Source: Cladophialophora immunda (Eukaryota > Ascomycota > Eurotiomycetes > Chaetothyriales > Herpotrichiellaceae). From it: 64,000 bases of DNA. Location of the stretch: positions 2,130,485-2,194,484 of the forward strand of contig NW_015622542.1 in NCBI RefSeq assembly GCF_000835495.1, read 5' to 3'. The notes below the pieces were generated by a model. It made no database searches. It had not been told where the DNA came from and saw only the letters and a program-made list of their open reading frames with translations. The position numbers and the translations under genes are program-made. Below are positions 1 to 9,819 of this stretch, one piece after another (the first letter of the stretch is position 1; every line of letters begins with the position of its first letter).

Positions 1-144
1 AACCTGGGCCTTGGCATTTTTGATCCCACAACCAAATTCCGGGTTCTTGGCCCTGCGATTTCGAGAAATTGTGCGCACCTTCAACTTCTCGACAACAACC
101 TTCCGACTTTCAAGTAGACAAGTTCCCTCAGCGAAATCGTCAAG

Positions 145-655
145 ATGTCCACCGCCGAGCTCGCCAGCTCTTACGCCGCTCTCATCCTCGCCGACGACGG
201 CATTGAAATTACCGTACGCAAGACCCTTTCTGAATGTTCCAGGCCTCAATTGAAGGGCCCTCCAACCTAAGAGACTAACACCCGTGTGTTCTACTGTAGG
301 CCGATAAACTCAACACCCTCATCAAAGCGGCCGGTGTCGTTGATGTCGAACCCATCTGGGCTACCCTGTTCGCAAAGGCGCTGGAAGGAAAGGATGTGAA
401 GGACATGCTTCTCAACGTCGGCTCAGGCGGTGGTGCCGCGGCCGCTGCTCCTGCTGGTGGTGCTGCCGCCGGCGGCGCTGCTGCAGCTGAGGAGGCGCCC
501 AAAGAAGAGGAGAAGGAAGAGGGTACGTTTCCGCCGCGGCAGATTTTGCTGGCCCGCGCCCCGCTCTCTCTCTCCCTCGACAGACGTTTGCTGACAATGA
601 ATCTACAGAGAAGGAAGAATCCGACGAGGATATGGGTTTCGGTCTCTTCGATTAA
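145..655 (+). CDS. RPP1: 60S acidic ribosomal protein P1
   Basis: Small acidic phosphoprotein of the ribosomal stalk; with P2 and P0 it recruits elongation factors to the large subunit. Three exons are predicted: 145-213, 300-522 and 609-655, giving 112 residues, close to the usual ~110. The N-terminus ([19 protein letters not shown]) is typical of the P1 helical dimerisation domain. It is followed by a Gly/Ala-rich hinge (about residues 70-92), an acidic Glu/Lys stretch and the diagnostic C-terminal tail [12 protein letters not shown]. Both introns are 86 nt with GTACG donors; the first has an ACTAAC branch-like site. The final exon holds only 15 codons and the stop, so a single-frame reading misses the conserved tail. 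The first intron position after residue 23 keeps the frame exactly. Confidence 0.96.
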
Positions 656-1450
656 GCGTCTGCTTCGCCTCGAGTTTGTTCTCACACGCCGCCTTTTCTC
701 TACCACGACTTCTCCGAGGTCAATCGAAAAAGTTTTTTCCATGGCATGCACACCGATGCACACTGCTTCGCTTTGCTATGCTGGTGAATTGCCCATAGGG
801 CAGGGAAACGGCAACAAGACCAAAGAGCATTGACATTTTATGGAGTATCAAAATCAAGGGAAACAAAGTCGAGAACACCGGTCCGGGACGAGCGATGGCC
901 AGCTAAGACTCATGCGGACTCATCGAGCCAGACAGCACATTGAGAGAATTGATACCCCAATGTCAATAACTCATTCCAAGATGAATGTTTGGTTTTGTGT
1001 CATGGACGAACAACTTGATGCGCCCCACGAAATGCAAAAATGATGTGTGTACGTGAGGATGATTCTCGTGCGGCACAATCTCCATCCGGAAGACCGTGAC
1101 ACTCACGCCATGTTTGGAATTATTGACCTAGAACTCATCTCCGCGCTTCGCATCGCTCTGCTTTTTCGTTCTGTCCTCTACACGGGTCCATTTGCCGCGT
1201 TGGTGAAGTGGTTTACGTCCAAAAGCTCCCTGCCTCCATCAGCCTCGTCGATGCCCCACTCGCTCGACTCCCCCACACTTCTCCAACCCGGGAGTTGATC
1301 TCCCTTTCAGTTTTACGATCATTCTTACTCTGCTCGTGAAATGTACTTGATTGATTTGCTTCTGTGACGTGACCTGTGCTGCAACAGTCCAGGACTTCGT
1401 GGGAACGTGGCTGCCTTTGTAACAAAGAAGCGAACCATTCCATCTCGAAG
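656..1450. other. intergenic, P1 3' side / Fe-ADH-like upstream region
   Basis: No convincing gene. Short open frames here have no recognisable domain. A pyrimidine-rich stretch around 1250-1330 probably belongs to the promoter or leader of the downstream dehydrogenase-like gene. Confidence 0.5.
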
Positions 1451-2692
1451 ATGACATTCTCCTACGGCATTGACCACCTCGAGCCCGCCTTTGACGATCG
1501 TGACATCCCGTACATCACCTGGGGGCTGCGCTTCGACGAAGCCTGCGCGTACCACATCGCCAACACGGTCAAAGCCAGCCGGGTCTACATCATCGCGTCC
1601 AACTCGCTGTCGAAGAACACCAATGCGCTGAAACGGCTCCAAGACGCCTTGGGCGACAAGGTCGTGGGACTGAGGATCGGCATGACCCCACACACGCATT
1701 GGAACGAGGTCCTGGAGATTGCGCAGGACGCGGCGCCCAAGAACCCGGACTGCATCGTGACGCTGGGCGCGGGATCGCTCACAGACGCGGCCAAGGTGAT
1801 CGCGTGGATGCTCGCCAATGACATCACCACGTCCGAGGGGTTGGAGAAGTTGTTTGCCGAAGGGCGAAAGACGTTCAAGGATCCCGTGATCCGCCACGTC
1901 GCCATCCCCACGAGCCTGTCCGGCGGCGAGTACCAGTCGATCGCGGGGGTGACGAGGGACGACGGCAGCCACCAGAAGTGCCTCTTTGAGCCGCCCACGC
2001 GGAATCCGAGCATCGTGGTGCTCGATCCGGAACTCACCACCACCACGCCGGCGCGGATCTGGCTGAGTACCGGCGTGAGGGCCGTGGACCACTGCGTCGA
2101 AACGCTGTGCAGCCTGCTGTCGAACGACAAAGGCGATGCCGAGGCCGAAAAGGGGCTGCTGAAACTGGTCCCGGCCTTGATTCGGACGCACAAGGACCCT
2201 GGCGATCTGGATGCCAGGTACGAGACGATGCGGGGCGTGATTCAGGCCATGAGCGCCGTGGGGAGCGGCGTGCCCCTCGGGGCAAGCCACGCGATCGGGC
2301 ACCAGTTGGGGCCCCTGGGCGTCGGCCACGGAGAGACCAGCTGCATCATGTTACCGGCGGTCTGCAAGTGGAACGAGAAAGTCGGCGCCAATGTCGAACG
2401 ACAGGCTTATTGCAAACAGGTGTTGCTCCGCTCGCCTGTAGTGAAGGAGTTGTTGGAAACCAAGTACGGTTCGGCACCGGGGACTCTCGAGAAGCTCGAC
2501 CTGGGGGACGTTTTGGACGTGATATTCCGAGAGATCAGCATGCCGCGGACGTTGAAGGAGGTGGGCGTCGGGAGAGACAAGCTGGACGGATTGGCGAAGA
2601 ACAGTCTCAGGGACCATTGGATCCAGACGAATGCGAAGCCCATCACAGAGAAAGAACAGGTCATGGAGATATTGGAGATGGTTGTCGAATGA
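1451..2692 (+). CDS. iron-type alcohol dehydrogenase / maleylacetate reductase-like protein
   Basis: Single-exon oxidoreductase of 413 residues, normal length for the iron-type ADH superfamily (NAD(P)-dependent alcohol or aldehyde interconversion, or maleylacetate reduction). The ATG at 1451 is chosen because the protein then begins directly at MTFSYGIDHL; the 25 open codons upstream look like leader. The dinucleotide-binding loop GAGSLTDAAK lies at about residues 104-113, IPTSLSGGEY at about 150-159, VRAVDHCVE at about 208-216, and the His-rich metal region SHAIGHQLG...GHGE at about 279-295. The position that is normally the Asp ligand (D-x3-H) appears to be Arg (R-x3-H), while three downstream His remain. 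This resembles the metal-poor maleylacetate reductase branch more than FucO-type ADHs. The substrate cannot be told from sequence. Confidence 0.88.
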   Translation: MTFSYGIDHLEPAFDDRDIPYITWGLRFDEACAYHIANTVKASRVYIIASNSLSKNTNALKRLQDALGDKVVGLRIGMTPHTHWNEVLEIAQDAAPKNPDCIVTLGAGSLTDAAKVIAWMLANDITTSEGLEKLFAEGRKTFKDPVIRHVAIPTSLSGGEYQSIAGVTRDDGSHQKCLFEPPTRNPSIVVLDPELTTTTPARIWLSTGVRAVDHCVETLCSLLSNDKGDAEAEKGLLKLVPALIRTHKDPGDLDARYETMRGVIQAMSAVGSGVPLGASHAIGHQLGPLGVGHGETSCIMLPAVCKWNEKVGANVERQAYCKQVLLRSPVVKELLETKYGSAPGTLEKLDLGDVLDVIFREISMPRTLKEVGVGRDKLDGLAKNSLRDHWIQTNAKPITEKEQVMEILEMVVE

Positions 2693-3785
2693 AGGATTGG
2701 CCTTGCTGTCTGTGCTGCCCAGTAGACAGGAATCTAGGGACAAATCTTCTTCGGTTATGGACGTAAATCGCCGTCAACAGATTACCCCCGCAGCCTTTTC
2801 CCCGCGATATTCCAGCATGAACCCCTTCACTCTACTTCTTCCAGCTAGTTGTTGGCACTCAGTGAGATATCTCCCATACCAAGCACCGATACGCCTCTGT
2901 GCCCCGTGACAGCCACAGGCACCGGTCGTTTTGTCGGAGTCTAGCTCCTATGGAGTTGATAAGAATGTCTCTGGGCTATAGCGTCTGCAACCCATGGTCT
3001 GGGTTCAACGTCGATTTCTCGATCATGTCTATATCGCACTCAGTGGACGTCAATATGCATGCTGGCATCGCAGATATTTCACTTGTCGTGATCGAACATT
3101 GACTCTTCCAGGAGCTGATGGAAAGAGGATGACACTGCCAGTTCATGTGTGGCAAGGCTGAGGCTTGGCAGGGGCGGCGATCCTCTCTGTGACAAGAACC
3201 ACAATCGTTGATAGAGCTTGCCTCTTCCTTCTGACGAGAGTCAATCCTATATCTTAGGAACTGAGATATAGGAGAAACTGTAGTGTCACATATGGCGTTA
3301 GCTGTAGACACAACTGCTGCAATGGCAGGTTGCACAACCCATGGGAACTCCGGTCACGGTGGAGATGACTACGGCGAGAGATTTAGCATCAGACCATCAA
3401 CTCCAAAAGAGAGGTCCAATGTCGAGTTCACAGGTGACAAATTATGCATGATGCGGCGGGAAAAAAAGGATTGCATTATGAATTTGAGTATGAGCAGTTC
3501 TGTAACCTTGGGTAGAATAAATGATGGGAGTTGATAACTGGGTATGGGAGATTCGGGTAGCGCTCCTAATGTATCCGAAAAGACGAACAGTCAGCCTGGC
3601 TTTCAGAAGTTGTGATTGGCACCGGCCCTAGGAATCCAGGTATATGCTTTGGCAGATGCATCTCAACTCCAGGAAATATCAAGGGGAAAGGGCCTGTAAC
3701 CTCAAAACCTATCGCACACTGGGGTTCGGGAATCGGAACCGAAGAACAACGACGACCTCATTCTTGTAAGTTGCACAACATCCCC
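2693..3785. other. intergenic between convergent genes
   Basis: Lies between the 3' ends of the dehydrogenase-like gene (+) and the acyltransferase gene (-). No ORF with a recognisable domain, no repeat and no RNA gene were seen; the stretch presumably holds 3' UTRs and terminators. Confidence 0.5.
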
Positions 3786-5294
3786 TTAATTTTCCAACTT
3801 GACAAAGGTCTTCGACTCCAGCCATTTTCCAAACCACACAACCCAGGCATCAATCCTTGAGAAATAGTCCGCGGTCCACAGCACCACAGTTGTTGTAATC
3901 AGCATCCCCGGGAGGCCAGACCAGTAACCATCGCCAAGGTGTGCCGCACGCCATGGTTCAACAATAGGCTCATAAAAGCACCAGTTGACAATATCATGCA
4001 TGACATAAATACCAAACGAGATGTCTCCCAGATATTGAGAAAAGCCAAGCTCGAAAGGGATTTGAAGCATGCGACAGTTGTCCAAAGCGAAAACCAGAAG
4101 AGCGGCTCCAATACTGAGCCAGAAGTATTCACTGAGATCGAGGGGATACCACCACGGAATGACCTTGCTGAGATAGTCGAATGGGAATGGCCCTTGATAG
4201 CTCCATCCGTCTTGCGGCTGTCCGAAGAGAAACAGTGCCACAACCACAAGGAGACTGCACCCAATCTTGGTGAGGATTTGCCGACTAGTTCTGTGATTTG
4301 GTGATGCTTCGTTGTCCTGCGGTGGAAGAGGCATGGGATGCAGACGCTCTGGATGACGATCGAACGAAAGATCCGCTATCATTAGACCGATCAAAAATAA
4401 AGCGGCATAGATGGTCCACCAGTAGTAGCACAGGAGTATAATGATGCCACAACAGATCCTCCGACCTCTGGTAGACAAGAAAGCAGCGACCGCACAAAAT
4501 GAGAATAGCACTATGCTTCCTCTGAATTCGACGGGAATAGTCCACATCGGGTCGAGGTACTTCGTGCGGAAGACACTTGGATACCACCAGCCTTTGATGT
4601 CAGCGAAAGGATTGGTGGTTGAGCCAAAATCCCAGAACCAATCCCAAAGCTGGGCAAGGAAAGTGCCCTGGCGAAGATCCCCTCGACACCAGCCAAGATA
4701 TGAGGCCATAGCGACGATCAAAGAGCCAATGCCTGTCGGCATGAATAGTCGAAACCACCGTCTGAATGTCGACGAGGCCAAAGCCCGGAGGAGGTCCGGC
4801 TGCTGATTGCGCATCATCTTGAGAAGTCGGTAACTGAGAACGTATCCGGAGATGACGAAGAAAACCTCAACCATGGCGCGGCCATTGAGGAAACCGCGAA
4901 CGACTGGCAGCTCGAGCAGCCACGTTTTGTTGTAGTACATATGAAACCGGAAGACTAGGAGTGCTGCCCAGCCTCTCAAAGCATCAAGATATGCAGTCGG
5001 ATGTAGCTTTTTCTTCCTCTTCAACCCTCCTGGTCGCAGAAACCGTGGGAGTGCAGTAATGACGCCGGCGAGAATGAGAGCTGCGACGGTCTTTAGGTTG
5101 ATGGAGTCGTCTGTTGACCGGAACCTCCAGGTTGATGGGACCTCCCATCTCGATGATATCCTCCAGCCAGGTAGTCGATACCACTTGGGCAAGGGCTGGT
5201 CATTAATCTTTTCTATGTCGATGTCCGAGAGCTCGAAATCGTCTGTGTGATCACTCGTACGGGCCTCGGTAGGGATGGGCATATACTGGTCCAT
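3786..5294 (-). CDS. acyltransferase-3 family membrane protein
   Basis: Multi-pass membrane protein of 502 residues belonging to the acyltransferase-3 (AT3) family, which transfers acyl groups to sugars, lipids or secondary metabolites. A cytosolic N-terminus of about 67 residues is followed by hydrophobic segments. The AT3 signature is LDALRGWAALLVFRFH at about residues 103-118, whose His is the likely catalytic residue, and FFVISGYVLSYR follows at about 145-156. Roughly ten membrane spans follow, through the C-terminal WTADYFSRIDAWVVW region. The ATG at 5294 (MDQYMPIPTEAR) is preferred. An in-frame ATG at 5372 would add 26 hydrophobic residues and is an alternative. Unspliced. No biosynthetic partner gene is adjacent, so the acceptor is unknown. 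Confidence 0.87.
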   Translation of the reverse strand: MDQYMPIPTEARTSDHTDDFELSDIDIEKINDQPLPKWYRLPGWRISSRWEVPSTWRFRSTDDSINLKTVAALILAGVITALPRFLRPGGLKRKKKLHPTAYLDALRGWAALLVFRFHMYYNKTWLLELPVVRGFLNGRAMVEVFFVISGYVLSYRLLKMMRNQQPDLLRALASSTFRRWFRLFMPTGIGSLIVAMASYLGWCRGDLRQGTFLAQLWDWFWDFGSTTNPFADIKGWWYPSVFRTKYLDPMWTIPVEFRGSIVLFSFCAVAAFLSTRGRRICCGIIILLCYYWWTIYAALFLIGLMIADLSFDRHPERLHPMPLPPQDNEASPNHRTSRQILTKIGCSLLVVVALFLFGQPQDGWSYQGPFPFDYLSKVIPWWYPLDLSEYFWLSIGAALLVFALDNCRMLQIPFELGFSQYLGDISFGIYVMHDIVNWCFYEPIVEPWRAAHLGDGYWSGLPGMLITTTVVLWTADYFSRIDAWVVWFGKWLESKTFVKLEN

Positions 5295-7543
5295 ATTGGT
5301 CGGATGAGACCAACAAAATATCTGCCACAGGATGTAAGAACACAAAGACACCACAAAGTTCGGAAAACCCAACGACAGGCACAGTGAATCGAAGGAAGAG
5401 CCCCGTACTACGATATGAGTTAGATGAAGTTATGGACACCAGGTGAAAATCTCGAAAGTCCCGCTCTCTACACTTGGACCACATTCCGAGCGACAGCCAA
5501 GTAGAGCAGGGATCGCTTCGGCAACAAGGCGAGTTCTCAGACAGGATCCAGGACATTTTTGTGCTCTTCTCCCTTGCTGAGATTTTGATGGGCCGGTGTG
5601 CTCAACGCGTGAAGGGGCTTGCAAACTCGGGGTGATTAGGACAAAATTAGCCTAGTCCCGTACCAAGCATTCCAGTGCCCTTGTTGAACGTGTCCGTCAT
5701 TCTTGACAGCTGAGGCACACACACGAAAAGGACTATCAATCAGTCCAGGGAAAGAGGGAGACATGAATCAGAAGGCTGTAGAATGCGAAAGTGGCCGGAC
5801 ATCAACCCACGTGAGGGGAGGCCTGCGAACAAGGAGCTCGTCCTTTCCAGATCGAGGAGGCGTGTTTCAATGGCTGGCCTGCCCATTCACATCACATGTT
5901 TTGATTTTCTGCATCTGCCGTCAGTAGTGTCAAAGGGACCTTGACAGCTGTCAACCTCAATTGTAGCTGCCAGTAAGAAATGAAGCAGCTGTGACTCCTG
6001 CACTCGGTAGTTATCATCAGCATCCATTTCGAAAATCTCTCATTCACTACACCCCATCTGGAGGTGCTGGCGTCAGGTTGGAGGATAAGTCGGAGTCACA
6101 AACGTCATTTCGACTAGGGGGTATGCCGGTTCCCCAGGGTGATCTGTGCAGATGCCACGATCTGTGCAGGATGGGATCATTTGCTAAGCATGAATCAGGT
6201 TGACAAGGGGTAATTCTAGAGCAATCTGTTTTGTGTCTAGGGAGGACATGTTTCCGCGCCTGTGAATTGGGTCGTTCGAGTTTTGTAGCTCAACAACGGA
6301 TTGAGTTGTCGAGACGCAATGGGCCTGTCGTCCCCTTTTCAACGTCGTGCGCAGCATCTCTTTTAAATCTATTGTGATGATTGCTGTCTGTGATTCTGGT
6401 CAAGGGATATGCCATGTTTTAGGTTTGAGGGAAGGATGAGGCCGCATCCGAGTCATCGACCCAGTCGAGGAGGGGTTCCTTCGGGTCGTATCTCGGGTTC
6501 TGACACGATATACGGGGATGCAGCATGCAGGGACGGCATCAAAAGCTTTCGAGATCGACGGGTGCGATGCTGCTCGGAGATCGGAGCCAGAATTGCAATG
6601 AGACGCCGAAAGGTGTCTGAAGTCAGGGATCGCGGTCTGTCTCAGCGATGAAGGTTCCCAGGCAGATTCAAGTTGGCTGAATGGAAGAGAGATGTCGATG
6701 GATTGTTGTGCGCTGTGAAGAATTGCGCCGAATTGGGGATCCTCGGCACGGAGGAAATGTTCTTCCGCGCTCCGATCCTCGACGACCTCATCTCGACCTC
6801 GACGTTGATATCAGCATCGCAAAGGAGGTCCTTTCCTGTAAATGCGCCCGCACAATGAGCTAAGGGCTACTATTCGGTACTCCGAGCATCCTCACTCAGG
6901 ATCAGGCTTTGGCAGAGAACACGGAAAACGCCTTCCGCCCTGTTGCCTGGATTGCGCGCTGCTGGACTGGTGGATACAGCCTTGTCCCGCTCTTGCTTCT
7001 CCCCTTAACCACTTTAGGGCTCAGCTTGCGAGATCACACCACAGCGCCCAATGCCCTTTGCGGACAGAGTTTTACAGCAGCAGAGCCTTGCTCGGGCCTT
7101 TACAAGGCCCATTGGGTCATGGTCGTCATGGTCAATGGGCTACCCAACCACATGGCAGACAGACCGGCATACACGATGAGGGCAAAACAAGCCTCTTTTT
7201 TCGATCTCGAAACAGCCCTCGTGTATCCACCAGGGCGGTCCTTTCGCCCTGCCGCCGGTCTTGCTGTACACCTTGCGACGTGGACGGATTTTCACGTTCG
7301 AAATCCTTCGTATTCGCGTTTTTGGCAATCCGAGAGCCTTGTTTTACTGCGGTCCTGTCGTCGCTCTTGGTTTCGTTGGTGCCTGAGGATGCCGGTCTGA
7401 GTACATATAGGTGTATCCCTGTTATGGGTCTCTTTTTTCCTTGACTCCTGCGAGCACGGTACCATTGATATTCCCTTTTCCCTCCCTGGGTACATTGTTC
7501 ACTATCTTCTTCCACTCTTTTTCCCCCAAGCATTTCTTAGACA
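5295..7543. other. divergent upstream region between AT3 and RTA1-like genes
   Basis: 2.25 kb shared upstream region of two divergently transcribed genes. No protein-family match was seen on either strand. Overlapping open frames at about 6842-7444 have no domain and look like chance reading through GC-rich DNA. A short upstream ORF (7424-7444) lies in the probable RTA1-like leader, with a CATATAG element near 7404. Confidence 0.5.
7424..7444 (+). promoter_or_regulatory. short upstream ORF in RTA1-like leader
   Basis: ATG GGT CTC TTT TTT CCT TGA, a six-residue ORF ending 99 nt before the predicted start at 7544. It matters only if transcription starts upstream of it; a CATATAG element lies about 20 nt before it, which would place it close to the cap site. 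Confidence 0.3.
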
Positions 7544-8701
7544 ATGGCCAACAGCAACAACGCAACCTTTTATCTGCCCCTCGCCAACTGCACCGAAGTC
7601 ACCCCCCGGTGCCCGGTCGAGCACTCGATCTATGGTTACTATCCCTCGATCAGTGCAAATGCCTTGTTCGTGGCCATTTTCGCCATGTGTGGCGCCCTCC
7701 AACTCCTCTTCGGCATCCGCTACAAGACGTGGACGTATCTGGTCGCCATGCTGCTGGCCTGCGTCGACCAGGCGCTCGGATACGTTGGGCGTGTGATCCT
7801 ACACCACAATCCCTTTGACGAGATCGGGTTCCAGATCCAGATCTGCTGCCTGATCCTGGGTCCTGCCTTCAACTCGGCCGCCATCTACCTGGTTCTCAAG
7901 CACGTCACCCTGGCTTTCGGGCCGCAATACTCCAAGATCAAACCGAACTGGTACACGTGGATCTTCATCACCGGGGACCTTATATCGCTGGTGATCCAGG
8001 CGATTGGTGGTGGCATGGCCGCTACCGCCAACGACAACCAGTCCCAGCAAGACATAGGTGATGACTTGATGATGGCCGGTATCGCCTGGCAGGTGGTCAC
8101 CTTGTTCTTCTTCGGCGGCGCCGCAGGGTGGTACGTCTTGAGCCGCTGGCGAGCACGCGAGGAGCCCCTTTCCGCCGAGGCACGGGGGTTTCTGAACGAC
8201 AGGAAATTCCGGCTGTTTGTGTACGGGTTCATCGTCGCGTATGCGGCGATCGTGATTCGGTGCATCTACCGTATCGTCGAGATGGCCGGCGGATGGGCGA
8301 ATCCGGTGATGCAGTTTGAGCCGGCTTTCATCGCTCTTGATGGATGGTATGTATCACAATTTCTTGTGCCGCCTTCCTCGAGGCTATTGTCACTTCTCAC
8401 GGTTTCCCTCACCCTTCACACCCCTCGCACAACCGTCCAGGAGAACAATTCCAAGGAGAAAACGCATGACTAATTCTTCAATTCTTGCATCTTTAGCATG
8501 GTCATCATCGCCACACTGGTCCAGACGGTCTTCCACCCCGGATTCTGCTTCCCGCGGCTGTCAAGCGCATACATCCCACCTCCACCGGTGTCGACCGTGT
8601 CGGCGGCTCCCAAGGAGTACAATCCGTCGAGCGTGCTCTCCACGCCCCCGGGCGAATCGGTCGAGATTGAAAGGGAGAAGGGTGCTCGGGAAGAGGCGTG
8701 A
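7544..8701 (+). CDS. RTA1-like seven-transmembrane protein
   Basis: Membrane protein of the fungal RTA1/RTM1/RSB1 (lipid-translocating exporter) family, members of which are linked to resistance to aminocholesterol, to sphingoid-base export and to membrane stress. Two exons, 7544-8346 and 8497-8701, give 335 residues. The 150-nt intron has a GTATGT donor and TTTAG acceptor, and splicing joins the seventh helix as DGCMVIIATLVQTVFHPG, typical of the family C-terminus. Seven hydrophobic segments run from about residue 38. Family-like motifs include RVILHHNP, CCLILGPAFNSAAIYLVL, GDLISLVIQAIGGGMAA and RCIYRIVE. An extracellular Asn-rich N-terminus and an acidic cytosolic tail fit the family topology. 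Without splicing the protein would lose its last helix. The transported lipid, if any, is unknown. Confidence 0.93.
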
Positions 8702-9819
8702 AAGTTTGCCCGATACGAAAGTTTTCATTGCGGATACCCTTTTTCATGTTCCTATTCCTTACGTTGTATGTCTTCATGGCAATAACCTCAAGGTGTTCCG
8801 GAGTTGGACATCCTCCGACACAGAAACGTTAGGAGAAGGCTCGGCGTCGTGACAGGAAAGGAACAAAGGCGAATGTACATCAAGAATTGTACTACAGTCA
8901 TACAATCATACAATGGCCACCATGCGCACTCACATAGACGAACGGATCGATAGATGGAATAGACGGCCATGTACCAAGGAAGGGCACAGTCTTGTTTGTT
9001 TCTTGAAACGCAGCGTAGCGTGCGGTGATCTCACTGACCGGGTCCAGAGGACGGAAGGTTCTTGACTTTCGAACGAGCAAGCAAACAAGCCAAGCGCGCA
9101 TCCATGCACCATCTACCATGCACCGATCCTTGAGTGTGAAACCACTGGCCAGCTCACAACGTCCGGCCTATGAACCTACTACCCAGGCAGACAGCGTTGC
9201 ACGAAACCGATGCCTGTGAACCACCGCGGGAGACGACATCGAAGACGTACACCGCGGACGGCGACCACGGAGCGAAGAACTCCCTTCTCGTTGCCGTTGC
9301 CGTCGTTGTCGTAGTCGAAGTCTTCAAGGCCAGATAGACTCTGTACACACGCCGTGTTTAACCCCGAACCGTGGGCATAGCAGGGGCGGGAGCGAGGGGT
9401 GGAAGTCCAGTCGAGACGAAAAACAGGACGTCGGGGATATAGGTGACGGCGCGCGCAGCTGGCGACCAAAGGTTCGTTGTCCTCATCGCATACCAAGATC
9501 AGCGTCATCGGCGTGCTTGTCGTCGTCATGTTCAGTATCATCATTAGCCGTAGTCGGCGTCGTGGTCATCGGGATGAGAAGCAGTGAGAGAGGCGGCGAC
9601 GGATGTGACAAGAGTAAAACAAGGCAAGGTTTACCAAGGAAGGGATCAAAACATTTGTGAGTTTGATGAATTTATGGCACTTTTGAAGTGCATTGGCTCA
9701 ACCCTCTACTGGGGTGAGCAACCCTCTGATGGGTATCATTGGTGTAAATACTCGAAACAAACAGGCCAGGCTTTCAACCGAACGATCACGTAAGGGAACT
9801 GCCTTGAGCAGCGATCATC
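8702..9819. other. intergenic between convergent genes
   Basis: Region between the RTA1-like gene (+) and the low-complexity gene (-). A 121-codon open frame on the minus strand (9179-9544) starts with ATG but has no recognisable motif and a GT splice donor inside. I do not call it a gene. Confidence 0.45.

Noticed and set aside
1325..2329. 334-codon minus-strand open frame opposite the iron-ADH-like gene
   Set aside because: It mirrors a gene with clear family motifs on the plus strand; the GC-rich third positions keep the antisense frame open. It has no domain.
6842..7444. 200-codon plus-strand frame upstream of the RTA1-like gene
   Set aside because: No motif, overlaps another frame of similar length and lies in the presumed promoter; the family members of the downstream gene do not have such an extension.
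9179..9544. 121-codon minus-strand frame starting ATG ATG ATA
   Set aside because: No recognisable motif, no homologous feel and short; not enough support for a gene.
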